Source: CAWFFV01 sp963814985
GTDB taxonomy: Bacteria > Chloroflexota > Ktedonobacteria > Ktedonobacterales > Ktedonobacteraceae
DNA length: 64,000 bases
Assembly (NCBI GenBank): GCA_963814985.1
Contig: CAWFFV010000013.1
Coordinates: forward strand, 1-64,000
Direction of reading: 5' to 3'
Shown: positions 18,226 through 26,622 of the stretch, in pieces
Position numbering within the stretch: the first letter of the stretch is position 1
Layout: each line of letters begins with the position of its first letter
Notes under the pieces: generated by a model
Database searches by the model: none
What the model saw: the letters and a program-made list of their open reading frames with translations, nothing else
What the model was told of the DNA's origin: nothing
Translations under genes and position numbers: made by a program

Positions 18226-18817
18226 ATGCCAAAGAGACTATCTGAACCACTTGATCCGGCCCTGGTCGTCAACGCCTATACACAGGGCATTTTCCCGATG
18301 GCAGATCATCAGGGTAAAATTCTCTGGTACGCACCTGATCCCCGCACGATCCTGGAGCACGACAATCTCCATGTTTCGCATTCATTACGTGCGACTATAC
18401 GCAAGGGCATCTATGAAATACGGATGGATACAGCTTTTGAGAAGGTTATGCGTTGCTGTGCAAAGCGAGAAGAGACATGGATTAATGAAGAATTTATTAA
18501 GACCTACACCTATCTGCACCATGTACGATTAGCACACAGTATAGAGGCCTGGAAAGATAGCAAACTTGTCGGAGGATTATATGGTATAGCTCTCAATGGT
18601 GCATTTATGGGTGAGAGTATGTTTTCTCAAGCTACAGATGCCTCAAAGGTGTGTCTTGGTGGCACTGGTTGAGCATTTGAAGGTACAAGGGTATGTCCTC
18701 CACGATACACAATTTCTGACATCTCATCTGGCAACATTAGGAGCTACCGAAATCCCGCGTAAGGTTTACGAAAGGCGACTTAAAAGAGGCGTTGTGTTTA
18801 CAATGTACATGGAGTAA
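18226..18817 (+). CDS. aat: Leucyl/phenylalanyl-tRNA--protein transferase, frameshifted
   Basis: Aat attaches Leu or Phe from aminoacyl-tRNA to N-terminal Arg/Lys of proteins, making them ClpS/ClpAP substrates. The protein shows NAYTQGIFPMAD, LWYAPDPR and GGLYGIALNGAFMGESMF, hallmarks of the family. The first frame ends prematurely at 18672 after ATDASKVCLGG. The +1 frame then supplies ALVEHLKVQGYVLHDTQF and TEIPRKVYERRL to 18817. One extra G in CTTGGTGG near 18655-18661 restores VCLVALVEHL. The repaired length is 196 residues, normal for short Aat. The start codon at 18226 is preceded by GAGAGAGC. Probably an assembly indel, though real decay of this non-essential gene is possible. Confidence 0.82.
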
Positions 18818-18924
18818 AGTTGCTGGGCGCTAACAATCCACCAGAGGACCATTCCTTCTATTCTTTCCCTAGAATGGCGAGTTCGTTGTAAAGTGCTTCG
18901 GTTTTTGCTAAGGATTCCTGTAAC

Positions 18925-20163
18925 TCATACTTCCGCTTCTTCCGCTTCCTGGGACTCCTCTCCCTCTTCCCATTCCTGCGTTTCCTCTTCCTCCTCTTCC
19001 TCTTCTTCTTCTCTCCATTTTTCCTCTTTCCAATCTTTTTTCTGTATATCCTCCTCCTCTTCTCTATACTCCTCCACTTCTCTCTTCTTCCGGTGTCTCC
19101 TCCTCTTCCTGTGTCTCCTCTTCTTCCGGTGTCTCCTCTTCTTCCTGTGTCTCCTCTTCTTCCTGTGTCTCCTCTTCTTCCGGTGTCTCCTCTTCTTCCT
19201 GTGTCTCCTCTTCTTCCTGTGTCTCCTCCTCTTCCTGTGCCTCCTCTTCCCCTTCCTTTCGCATCTCTTTCCCTCGTATCTCTTCTTCTCTTCCTCTTCC
19301 TCCGGCTCCAGCTCTTCTTCCTCCCACTCCTCCTCGTCTTTTAATTCTGCCAGCCTCTTCAGATCTCCTAGTTTTGTTTTTTGTTCAATTTGACCAAGCC
19401 AGCGGAAGAAGAGTGGGGACATGACCACGAGATCAACAAGCCCTGGAATCAATAATAACACCCCACCAACAGCTTGATCCGCAAAAGCTGAGAGGCCCAA
19501 TTGTGACGGTACAACATAGTGTGAATAGATAGAAACTCCACTGAATACCAGCACAAAAGCAAAGATGTCAACTGGCTGTCCATCAAAAAAGGCATAGAGC
19601 ATCTGTAAGGGATAACTCATACGACGCAATTCACGCACTGATCCGATTAAGGGCCACCAGTTGAGCAACGACGTAAAAAAAATGCTAAGCATCTCTACTT
19701 GATAGAGCGTCGCATTTGCCTGAGCGTTACTATAGATAAGTGGCGCATGCCAGAGCAAAAAGGTGAGATTAAAGAGAACAGAGGCCACCAGTGGACGTGT
19801 AAGTGTACGGAGAATATCCCGTAGAATGGGCAACCGTAGCAATGGGCGCAATAGTACTTCAGGACAGGCTGCCAGCATCAGTGGCGCACAAAGTGTCGTT
19901 AAGATCACTGCCTGGGCCATATGTAGCGAAAAAAGTTGTGTACGGGCAACCGTATCGATAGGTGTCAGCAATACAAGTGCTGCCAGTAGCATAGCCAGGA
20001 AGAAGGCGACAACATGATACGTTTTAACCGATGAGGTTCGCGGATGGCGTCGAAGATAACTCCGTGCCCGCCACAGACCAATCAGATAGAGAAAGCTTAA
20101 AGCCAGTAAAAGGGCCAGGGTACTCGGATGCCAGGACCATTGAAGAGATAAACTATCTAGCAT
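18925..20163 (-). CDS. CtaG-like (caa3 oxidase assembly) membrane protein with long charged tail
   Basis: The first 275 residues have seven to eight membrane segments and the Caa3_CtaG pattern: LHMAQAVILTTLCAPLMLAA, LWHAPLIYSNAQ and FSGVSIYSHYV. This family helps copper delivery or assembly of caa3-type cytochrome oxidases. The remaining 135 residues are low complexity: acidic, then a block of KKRRHR units encoded by an 18-bp tandem repeat, then acidic again. In the neighbouring frame the same DNA reads EEEETQ/EEEETP, which fits the acidic flanks better, so two compensating indels near 19285-19300 and 19080-19090 are suspected. No oxidase subunits lie nearby. Confidence 0.75.
   Translation of the reverse strand: MLDSLSLQWSWHPSTLALLLALSFLYLIGLWRARSYLRRHPRTSSVKTYHVVAFFLAMLLAALVLLTPIDTVARTQLFSLHMAQAVILTTLCAPLMLAACPEVLLRPLLRLPILRDILRTLTRPLVASVLFNLTFLLWHAPLIYSNAQANATLYQVEMLSIFFTSLLNWWPLIGSVRELRRMSYPLQMLYAFFDGQPVDIFAFVLVFSGVSIYSHYVVPSQLGLSAFADQAVGGVLLLIPGLVDLVVMSPLFFRWLGQIEQKTKLGDLKRLAELKDEEEWEEEELEPEEEEEKKRYEGKRCERKGKRRHRKRRRHRKKRRHRKKRRHRKKRRHRKKRRHRKKRRHRKKRRHRKRRRHRKKREVEEYREEEEDIQKKDWKEEKWREEEEEEEEEETQEWEEGEESQEAEEAEV
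19096..19239. repeat. 18-bp tandem repeat, eight full copies, in the ctaG-like tail
   Basis: Units read TCTCCTCTTCTTCCTGTG with the variants CCGGTG and TCCTCCTCTTCC on the plus strand. Eight complete units run from 19096 to 19239, with partial units on both sides. On the minus strand all purine-rich frames lack stops. One frame gives a basic hexapeptide repeat (KKRRHR), another an acidic one (EEEETQ or EEEETP). Confidence 0.9.
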
Positions 20164-20356
20164 ATTCAGACTCCATGATCAGTGAAGGGCAAGATGAAGT
20201 ACGCATCTTTAGAAATATGTGGAAGAGACATCATGCTCCCTCTGCTTCTCCATAGATAAGCAGTTACATACAATATTTTTTGCAGGTTATATTATAGCAA
20301 AGAATCAGGTAACTGGGTACTGTTTTTAAAGAGATACAAGTGAAAAGGGGGAACTT

Positions 20357-21499
20357 ATGCATATTGTTATTGCCCCACAAGCATTGAAGGGGAGCCTTAC
20401 AGCAGCAGAGGCGGGACAGGCTATTGCCAAAGGTGTACGGGGGGTCTATCCAGAAGCAGAGATCGATATTGTCCCCATCGCCGATGGAGGTGAGGGGACA
20501 GTTCAGGCTCTGGTCGATGCAACAGGCGGAAAACTGATACCTCAAACGGTAACAGGCCCATTAGGAGAACCAGTTACAGCCTTCTTCGGACTGCTGGGCG
20601 ATGGGCAAACAGCTATACTGGAAATGGCCTCGTGTGCAGGTTTACCGTTGGTTCCACCCACATTACGCAATCTACGCCTTACGACAACTTATGGAGTGGG
20701 CGAGTTGATACGCTCAGCATCAGACTATGGGTGTCGCCATTTTATTCTCGGCATTGGAGGTAGCGCAACCAACGATGGTGGTGCCGGGATGGCACAGGCA
20801 TTGGGAGCCAGACTTACTACGATAGAGGGAAAAGAGATTTCCTACGGGGGAGCAGCACTTGCCACCCTTGCTCACATCGCTACAGAGACAATGGACCCAC
20901 GTTTGCAAGATTGCACATTCGAGGTTGCCTGCGACGTGATCAATCCACTGTGTGGCCCAATGGGTGCATCTGCCGTCTATGGCCCACAAAAAGGAGCTAC
21001 GCCGGAGATGGTCGTAGAACTGGATGCCGCCCTGGCTCATTATGCACAAATTATTGAGCAAGACCTCAATGTTAAAGTGGCGGAGATTCCTGGCGCAGGA
21101 GCAGCAGGCGGCCTGGGGGCAGGCTTGCTCGCCTTCTTGCAGGGGACCTTACGGCCTGGAGCAGAAATCGTCCTGGAATCTGTGCGACTTGCAGAGCGCA
21201 TACACACAGCCGACCTGATCATCACAGCAGAAGGACAGCTTGATGTACAAACCGGCTATGGCAAGAGTGTAGGAGCTGTAGCAAAACTGGCAAAACGCTA
21301 TGGTTTACCTGTGCTGGCGCTGGCTGGGAGCCTGGGAGAGAATTACCAGAGTGTCTACAGCCTTGGTGTGGACGCCGTAGCCGTATTACCACCCGGTCCC
21401 ATATCTTCCACATATGCCATGGAGCATGCCGCTGCCCTGGCCGCCGATGCCACTGATCGTGCACTCAGAATATTGAAGATCGGCACGTTGATGAGATAA
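20357..21499 (+). CDS. glxK: Glycerate kinase (GlxK/GarK family)
   Basis: 380 residues, full length for the family. Motifs: IAPQALKGSLTAAEAGQAI at the N-terminus, IADGGEGT, LEMASCAGL and GIGGSATNDGGAGMAQALGA, then ITAEGQLDVQTGYGK near the C-terminus. The enzyme phosphorylates D-glycerate, usually to 2-phosphoglycerate, linking glyoxylate or photorespiration-like glycerate to glycolysis. The start at 20357 follows AAAAGGGGGAAC. It is a single gene and faces the RNase P RNA gene; a long palindromic repeat lies between them. Confidence 0.93.
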   Translation: MHIVIAPQALKGSLTAAEAGQAIAKGVRGVYPEAEIDIVPIADGGEGTVQALVDATGGKLIPQTVTGPLGEPVTAFFGLLGDGQTAILEMASCAGLPLVPPTLRNLRLTTTYGVGELIRSASDYGCRHFILGIGGSATNDGGAGMAQALGARLTTIEGKEISYGGAALATLAHIATETMDPRLQDCTFEVACDVINPLCGPMGASAVYGPQKGATPEMVVELDAALAHYAQIIEQDLNVKVAEIPGAGAAGGLGAGLLAFLQGTLRPGAEIVLESVRLAERIHTADLIITAEGQLDVQTGYGKSVGAVAKLAKRYGLPVLALAGSLGENYQSVYSLGVDAVAVLPPGPISSTYAMEHAAALAADATDRALRILKIGTLMR

Positions 21500-21513
21500 A
21501 AGCAACTACTCAA

Positions 21514-21653
21514 GTCTCCTCGCCACCAAAGATGGCTCACTCTCATTTTGTGTGGGATTTGTCGTTCGTGGAGGAGGTTGCGGCGCAACCTCCTCCACGA
21601 ACGACAAATCCCACACAAAATGTCTTGCGAAGCGCCTAAGGCGCTGAGGAATC
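21514..21653. repeat. Conserved-end palindromic repeat element, copy 1
   Basis: The core 21545-21621 is a perfect inverted repeat with 38-bp arms and a single-base centre. The flanks match the element at 35718-35840: on the left a short hairpin followed by CTCTCATTTT, on the right AAAATG, CTTGCGAAGCGCC, three variable bases and GGCGCTGAGGAATC. The cores of the two copies are unrelated except for the ATTTT/AAAAT ends. It lies between the convergent glxK and rnpB. The U-tract a terminator would need is missing: the T run precedes the stem on both strands. Confidence 0.85.
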
Positions 21654-21674
21654 TCTAACTTTGTTGGTGATGGA

Positions 21675-22067
21675 GTTGAGGAAGCCATAAGCCGAATTCT
21701 GTTCCTGTGCCGTCTCTCGCCAGCACAGGTGGCAATCATCTATCTGGGACATTAGTTACCCAATGCCTCGTGCAACCAACCCGAAGGTTTACAGACGAGC
21801 AATCTGCAAGCACATTCGCATTGCAAACATGCTACTCCTCCTGCTTGGTCTTGCTCCGAATGGGGTTTACCCAGCCAGCCGGTCACCCGACTGCTGGTGA
21901 GCTCTTACCTCACCATTTCGCCCTTACCTGAAGATATTATCTCAGGCGGTATGTTTCTGTGGCACTTGCCTTAAGGTCACCCTCACTGGTCGTTAACCAG
22001 CATCCTGCTCTACGGAGTTCGGACTTTCCTCGGACCTCACAGCCCGCGATTGCCTGTCTTCCTCAAA
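21675..22067 (-). ncRNA. rnpB: RNase P RNA (bacterial type A)
   Basis: On the minus strand the universally conserved core GAGGAAAGTCCGAACTCC lies near the 5' end, with AGGGTGACCTTAAGG-type sequence downstream. GGTAAGGGCGAAATGGTGAG and the closing ACAGAATTCGGCTTAT follow. The ends are set by the P1 helix: TTGAGGAAG at the 5' end (complement of 22058-22066) pairs fully with CTTCCTCAA at the 3' end (complement of 21676-21684). The RNA is the catalytic subunit of RNase P, which removes tRNA 5' leaders. Length, about 390 nt, is usual. Confidence 0.95.
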
Positions 22068-22142
22068 TCCACTACCCAAAGAGTAACATATCTATCAGAA
22101 ACCGTCTAGCACCAATTTGCAACAGGCAGGGCTGACCTCTTC

Positions 22143-22172
22143 TTGACACGTCTACTGCAAGTACCCTATTAT
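22143..22172 (+). promoter_or_regulatory. Predicted promoter of the queCDE operon, with long leader
   Basis: TTGACA (22143-22148) and TATTAT (22167-22172) are 18 bp apart. The queC start codon is about 165 bp downstream, so the mRNA would carry a leader of about 155 nt. I could not fit the leader to any preQ1 riboswitch class by eye. Confidence 0.55.
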
Positions 22173-22337
22173 ACAAATACCTATATTTCTCATGCCAGAC
22201 GATATGTCAACATATATCTGATTAGTGCCCATCACTGCAAGGGAGTATGTGGAACATGTGAACCGCTTTGGAGAAAGGCTGGGGACTATCGCTTGATTCG
22301 CTTGCTGGGAGAAGGTTCTTAAGGAGAAAAGGGATCA

Positions 22338-23108
22338 ATGACCAATGCCATCAACCGAAGCGCCGTTGCCATTGTGAGCGGCGGCATGGATAGTTGCGTT
22401 CTCGCTCATTACTACGCGACCGCCGGGTTCAATCTACACCTGCTCTCGTTCGATTATGGCCAGAAGCATGTGAAAGAGCTGATCTACGCAGAAAAATATA
22501 TCGCCGATCTGCGTAAGCGCTATAGTCAGGGAGAGAACGCGCTCACGATCACTCATAGCATCGTTAACCTGCCCATAGCACAGCTTTCTCCCAACTCCAA
22601 CTCGGCATTGATCAACGCACATCGCCAGATGCCGCATGGGCACTACACTGATGATAGTATGCAGGCAACTGTTGTTCCATACCGAAACCCAAATATGCTT
22701 CTCCAGGCGGCAACACTGGCCTGGAATGAACACGCAAGTCTCATCGCGTATGCAGCTCATCACGGAGATCATGCACAATATCCCGACTGCCGTGAGGCGT
22801 TTGTCGATGCATTCAATAGGATGCTCTCGACGGCGATGATTGGTCAGGATATCAGGGTGGAGGCACCCTTTATGTACTTCTCAAAAGCACAGATTACACG
22901 GCTGGGTGCAAGTCTGAACGTTCCTTTCGAGCTTACCTGGAGTTGCTACGAGGGTGGAAGCGAGGGATATGGTGATCAGCATTGCGGCTATTGCGGTACT
23001 TGCACAGAAAGATATGAAAGCTTTAAACTTGCAAATATTGCTGATCCTACATCTTATGCCAATGATCCAGAACAGTACCTGCATCTACCAGGCCGGGCCA
23101 ACAAATAA
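22338..23108 (+). CDS. queC: 7-cyano-7-deazaguanine synthase QueC
   Basis: QueC converts 7-carboxy-7-deazaguanine to preQ0 with ATP and ammonia. The PP-loop SGGMDS sits at about residues 15-20 and the zinc-binding C-terminus reads CYEGG ... HCGYCGTCTERY. VPYRNPNMLLQAATLA and AHHGDHAQYPDCR are typical of the family. 256 residues is somewhat longer than usual because of an insertion (KRYSQGENALTITHS) in the first third. The start has TTAAGGAGAAAAGG upstream. First gene of queC-queD-queE; the product feeds queuosine or other 7-deazapurines. No folE, queF, tgt or queA is visible in the window. Confidence 0.95.
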   Translation: MTNAINRSAVAIVSGGMDSCVLAHYYATAGFNLHLLSFDYGQKHVKELIYAEKYIADLRKRYSQGENALTITHSIVNLPIAQLSPNSNSALINAHRQMPHGHYTDDSMQATVVPYRNPNMLLQAATLAWNEHASLIAYAAHHGDHAQYPDCREAFVDAFNRMLSTAMIGQDIRVEAPFMYFSKAQITRLGASLNVPFELTWSCYEGGSEGYGDQHCGYCGTCTERYESFKLANIADPTSYANDPEQYLHLPGRANK

Positions 23109-23173
23109 CCGTCCTTTTAACGCCGCAAGAGGAGGGATATCTTCCCCCAGCCATGATGGAGCGAGGAAAAGCC

Positions 23174-23629
23174 ATGACGCGATATGCTATTATCACACGT
23201 GAGTTCGCTTTTGAAGCAGCTCACCATCTTCCCAACCATCGAGGAAAGTGTAGACGCCCTCACGGGCATTCTTACCGACTACAGATCTCTCTTCGCGGCC
23301 CTATTATCAACGCGCCAGGACAATCTAATGATGGCATGGTCATGGACTTTGATGATTTGAAGCGGATCGTCAATACAACGCTGATCGATAATCTTTCAGA
23401 TGCCATCCCACTCGGGCAAGCCGCCCGACCTGTCGAGCAGGGGGGAATGGATCACAATGATTTAAATGCACTCACTGGCATTCAGACAACTGCTGAAAAT
23501 CTTGTACACTGGATTTGGGATGGCCTCGTGGCAGGTGGCATTCCCGATTCACTGCTCTACCGCATCCGCTTATGGGAAACTGAAAAGAGTTGTGTTGAGA
23601 TTACGCATGCGGAGCGTGAGGAACTATAA
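23174..23629 (+). CDS. queD: 6-carboxy-5,6,7,8-tetrahydropterin synthase QueD
   Basis: QueD turns 7,8-dihydroneopterin triphosphate into 6-carboxytetrahydropterin. 151 residues from ATG 23174 (GAGGAAAA upstream); an in-frame ATG at 23153 lacks such a site. Zinc ligands are the His of FEAAHH and the HGH at 30-32 in CRRPHGHSY; the catalytic Cys is Cys26. TTAENLVHWIWDGL and VEITHAERE are conserved C-terminal motifs. It lies 65 bp after queC and 5 bp before queE. Confidence 0.94.
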   Translation: MTRYAIITREFAFEAAHHLPNHRGKCRRPHGHSYRLQISLRGPIINAPGQSNDGMVMDFDDLKRIVNTTLIDNLSDAIPLGQAARPVEQGGMDHNDLNALTGIQTTAENLVHWIWDGLVAGGIPDSLLYRIRLWETEKSCVEITHAEREEL

Positions 23630-23634
23630 GGGGA

Positions 23635-24378
23635 ATGATGCAAACTACGGCTGCAACACGAACAATGCAAATTTCAGAGACATTTGGCCCTACTCTGCAA
23701 GGAGAGGGCGCCCTTATTGGAAAACCTACGGTTTTCGTTCGTACAGGAGGGTGTGATAATCATTGTGTGTGGTGTGATACCCTTTATGCCGTGCTTCCTG
23801 AGTATAAGCATACCTGGAAGCAGATGAGTACGGAAGAAGTGTTTGCTGAGATACAACAACTCTCTCCTGAGCCTATCCTTGTGACGCTCTCAGGGGGCAA
23901 TCCTGCCATCCAGCCACTTGGAGACCTGATCGACCTGGGGCATATGCATGGATATACCTTTGCTCTGGAGACACAGGGCAGTATTGCGCAAGAATGGTTC
24001 TCGAAACTTGATTACCTGACGCTCTCACCCAAGCCGCCAAGCAGTAAGCAGGTCACAAGATGGGATCGCCTGGATCGCTGTATTTCCTATACCTCCATAC
24101 CTCGGGACCACCAGATCCAGATATGCCTCAAGGTCGTCATCTTCGATGAAGACGACTATGCCTACGCACGAAACGTTGCTGAGCGGTATCCTACGCTTCC
24201 TCTTTACTTGCAGGCGGGCAACCATACGCCTCCACATGTATCCGCAGAGATTGATATTGCCGGTATCTTAAAACGGCTGGATTGGCTGATACAACGAGCG
24301 ATGGCAGATCATTGGTATAGCGTGACTATTCTTCCGCAATTACATACGCTCCTTTGGGGTAATAAACGCGGCGTCTGA
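23635..24378 (+). CDS. queE: 7-carboxy-7-deazaguanine synthase QueE (radical SAM)
   Basis: QueE is the radical-SAM enzyme that contracts 6-carboxytetrahydropterin to 7-carboxy-7-deazaguanine. The iron-sulfur motif is CDNHCVWC (Cys40, 44, 47; CX3CX2C), preceded by ISETFGPTLQGEGALIGKPT. VTLSGGNPA and ALETQGS follow as SAM and substrate motifs. 247 residues. Two ATGs (23635 and 23638) share the site AAGGGG. Last gene of the que operon; a hairpin follows at 24387. Confidence 0.94.
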   Translation: MMQTTAATRTMQISETFGPTLQGEGALIGKPTVFVRTGGCDNHCVWCDTLYAVLPEYKHTWKQMSTEEVFAEIQQLSPEPILVTLSGGNPAIQPLGDLIDLGHMHGYTFALETQGSIAQEWFSKLDYLTLSPKPPSSKQVTRWDRLDRCISYTSIPRDHQIQICLKVVIFDEDDYAYARNVAERYPTLPLYLQAGNHTPPHVSAEIDIAGILKRLDWLIQRAMADHWYSVTILPQLHTLLWGNKRGV

Positions 24379-24386
24379 ACGACAAG

Positions 24387-24420
24387 ATCAAGATAGTTGA
24401 ATAGTTACCATCTTGATTTA
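24387..24420 (+). terminator. Possible terminator of the que operon
   Basis: ATCAAGAT (24387-24394) pairs with ATCTTGAT (24410-24417), followed by a weak TTATTC tail. Between 24421 and 24853 I see no gene, tRNA or other clear signal. Confidence 0.4.
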
Positions 24421-24853
24421 TTCGTATTTCCGTAGTATGATTTTCTCGAAATATATCCAACGGAGGTCTACACATGTTAGCCATCTTTTCTGCCTCAGTT
24501 TCCACAAACAGTGTGCTGGCCTGAGTGTATCTAGCCCAATCGAAATGAATATGCTCTCAGAGCTTCATTGTGTCTATGCATCATGCAATAATGCTCAGTT
24601 CACAATGTTCCTCTTCGCTATAGGTATGTATAATTCCCTATAGCCCCCTCTTCCTTTCGCCTTCGGCTCCTGGTGCACTTTGCCTGTAGCTTTTTCTTGT
24701 CCTTGACCGTAGAAAACACTACCGCATTTACAGCAACTCCATCTTCAGCAGACTGTCTGTGGCCTCTTCCTTCGTGTTTAACAACCACAAACACGCTTAT
24801 ATCGCTGACTTTTGCATAGAAGCCACACGTGAAAAACATACCAACGACACCAT

Positions 24854-26622
24854 GTGGCGAAAGGAAACGATACCTCTATGGGTATTCAGCTTGGGCGATA
24901 TTGGGACCTGCTGGTCACTTACCTCAAACCCCAATGGCTCAGGGTTGTCTTGCTGACGGGAATGCTCTTTGGGAATATTGCGCTGCAATTGATCAACCCA
25001 CAAATAATCCGTTTTTTCATCGATACGACACAGACAGGTGGCTCCTCACAGATACTACTAATGGCAGCCGGGCTATTCATTGCTATCACGTTAATACAGC
25101 GCGTTGTCGCTTTTGTCTCTACTTATATGGCAGAAAACATCGGTTGGACAGCAACCAATGCGCTACGAGCAGATCTCGCATTGCACTGCTTACGGCTAGA
25201 TATGCCTTTTCACAAAGAGCATACTCCCGGAGAACTTATCGAGCGCATCGATGGAGATGTGACCTCCCTCGCTAACTTTTTCGCACAACTGATCATCAAG
25301 GTGCTAGGAAATACACTGTTGATTGTTGGTATTCTCCTGTTGCTCTTACGTGAAAATTGGCGTGTAGGCATAGGACTCACCATCTATAGTGCGCTCACCT
25401 GTGTCATTGTGGGTTCACTACAAAATGTTGCAGTGAACCAGTGGACCCAGGAACGCCAGGCCAGCACCGAGCATTATAGCTTTCTGGAAGAACATCTTGC
25501 GGGCATGGAAGATATTCGCTCCGCTGGGGCCGAAGCTTATGTCACACATCGCCTCTACCAATTGATGCACCGTATGCTCGAAACCGCCCGTCAGGCCCGC
25601 CTTGTCAGCAATGTGACATTTGTCAGTACCAACTTGCTGTTTGTAATTGGCTATACGATAGGACTGGCGCTGAGTGCATACCTGTACAGTCAGGGACAGG
25701 CGTCTATTGGGACCGCTTACCTGGTTGTGTACTACATTGGAATGTTGTCCGGGCCACTGGAAAATATCCGTGAACAGGTGCAGGATTTACAGGAGGCTAC
25801 AGCCAGTATCGACCGTGTGCGGCAACTCCTCCAGGCACAATGTCAGGTCCAGCAAACAGGATGTGCTCTCTTGCCAGCGGGCGGTGTATCTGTCGAATTT
25901 CGCTCTGTTTCCTTTGGCTATGACCGGCAAGGAAAGGTGTTGCAAGATATCTCCTTCCAACTGAAGCCTGGAAAAATCCTGGGGCTACTGGGACGCACTG
26001 GGAGTGGTAAAACAACGCTCGCACGTCTTCTCTTCCGCCTCTATGATCCAGCAAGTGGCTCTATTTGCCTGAACGGAGTAGATATTCACGACCTCGTGTT
26101 GGAAGATTTGCGCAGTCACGTGGGCATGGTCACGCAAGATGTACAGTTGTTTCAGGCCAGTGTTCGCGATAACCTCACCTTCTTTAACAAGGAGATTCAC
26201 GACGATCAGATTAAGCAGGTCCTTACGCAGTTAGAACTATGGAAATGGGTACAATCGCTACCAGATGGATTAGATACGCTGCTTTCCACTGGCGGTCAAG
26301 GGCTTTCGGCTGGTGAGGCACAATTGCTGGCCTTCACTCGCGTCTTTCTCAAAAATCCTGGGTTGGTGATCCTGGATGAGGCTTCGTCCCGCCTGGACCC
26401 GCGACAGAAAAACTGCTAGAACGAGCTGTGGATCACCTATTAGAAGCACGCACTGGCATTATCATTGCTCACCGTCTCCAAACGGTACTGCGAGCAGACG
26501 ACATTATGCTCCTGGAGCATGGTCGGATTGTTGAATATGGACCACGTGACATCCTGGCCAACAATCCTGGATCGCGCTTTTACAAACTACTACAAACCGG
26601 ACTAGAGGAGGTCATGGGATGA
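24854..26622 (+). CDS. ABC exporter subunit (membrane plus ATPase domain), frameshifted
   Basis: The reconstructed 589-residue half-transporter has six membrane helices (about 15-300) and an ATPase domain. Motifs: Walker A GLLGRTGSGKTT, Q-loop region VTQDVQLF, signature LSAGEAQ, Walker B LVILDEASSRLDP, and His-loop IIIAHRLQTV. The frame stops at 26419 right after RLDP; the His-loop part lies in the -1 frame (26428-26622). One lost base in GACCCGCG near 26398-26401 restores LDPATEKLLERAVDHLLE. GTG 24854 or ATG 24878 may start it. Its stop overlaps the next gene's ATG by 4 bp, so the two subunits form one heterodimer. The cargo is unknown. Confidence 0.85.

Noticed and set aside
19096..19239. 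CRISPR array
   Set aside because: The units are contiguous 18-bp tandem repeats without spacers and lie inside a coding region.
19064..19327. Separate small acidic protein in the neighbouring frame of the repeat
   Set aside because: It is the other reading of the 18-bp repeat inside the CtaG-like gene; no ribosome-binding site and no independent context.
21545..21621. Palindrome as a simple intrinsic terminator of glxK and rnpB
   Set aside because: The T run lies before the stem and the A run after it on both strands, the opposite of an intrinsic terminator. Described as a repeat element instead.
22210..22337. preQ1 riboswitch in the queC leader
   Set aside because: No preQ1-I core hairpin with A-rich tail, nor the preQ1-II pattern, could be traced by eye.
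24413..24853. Genes in the gap between queE and the ABC exporter
   Set aside because: Short open frames on both strands have low-complexity or unlikely composition and no start signals.
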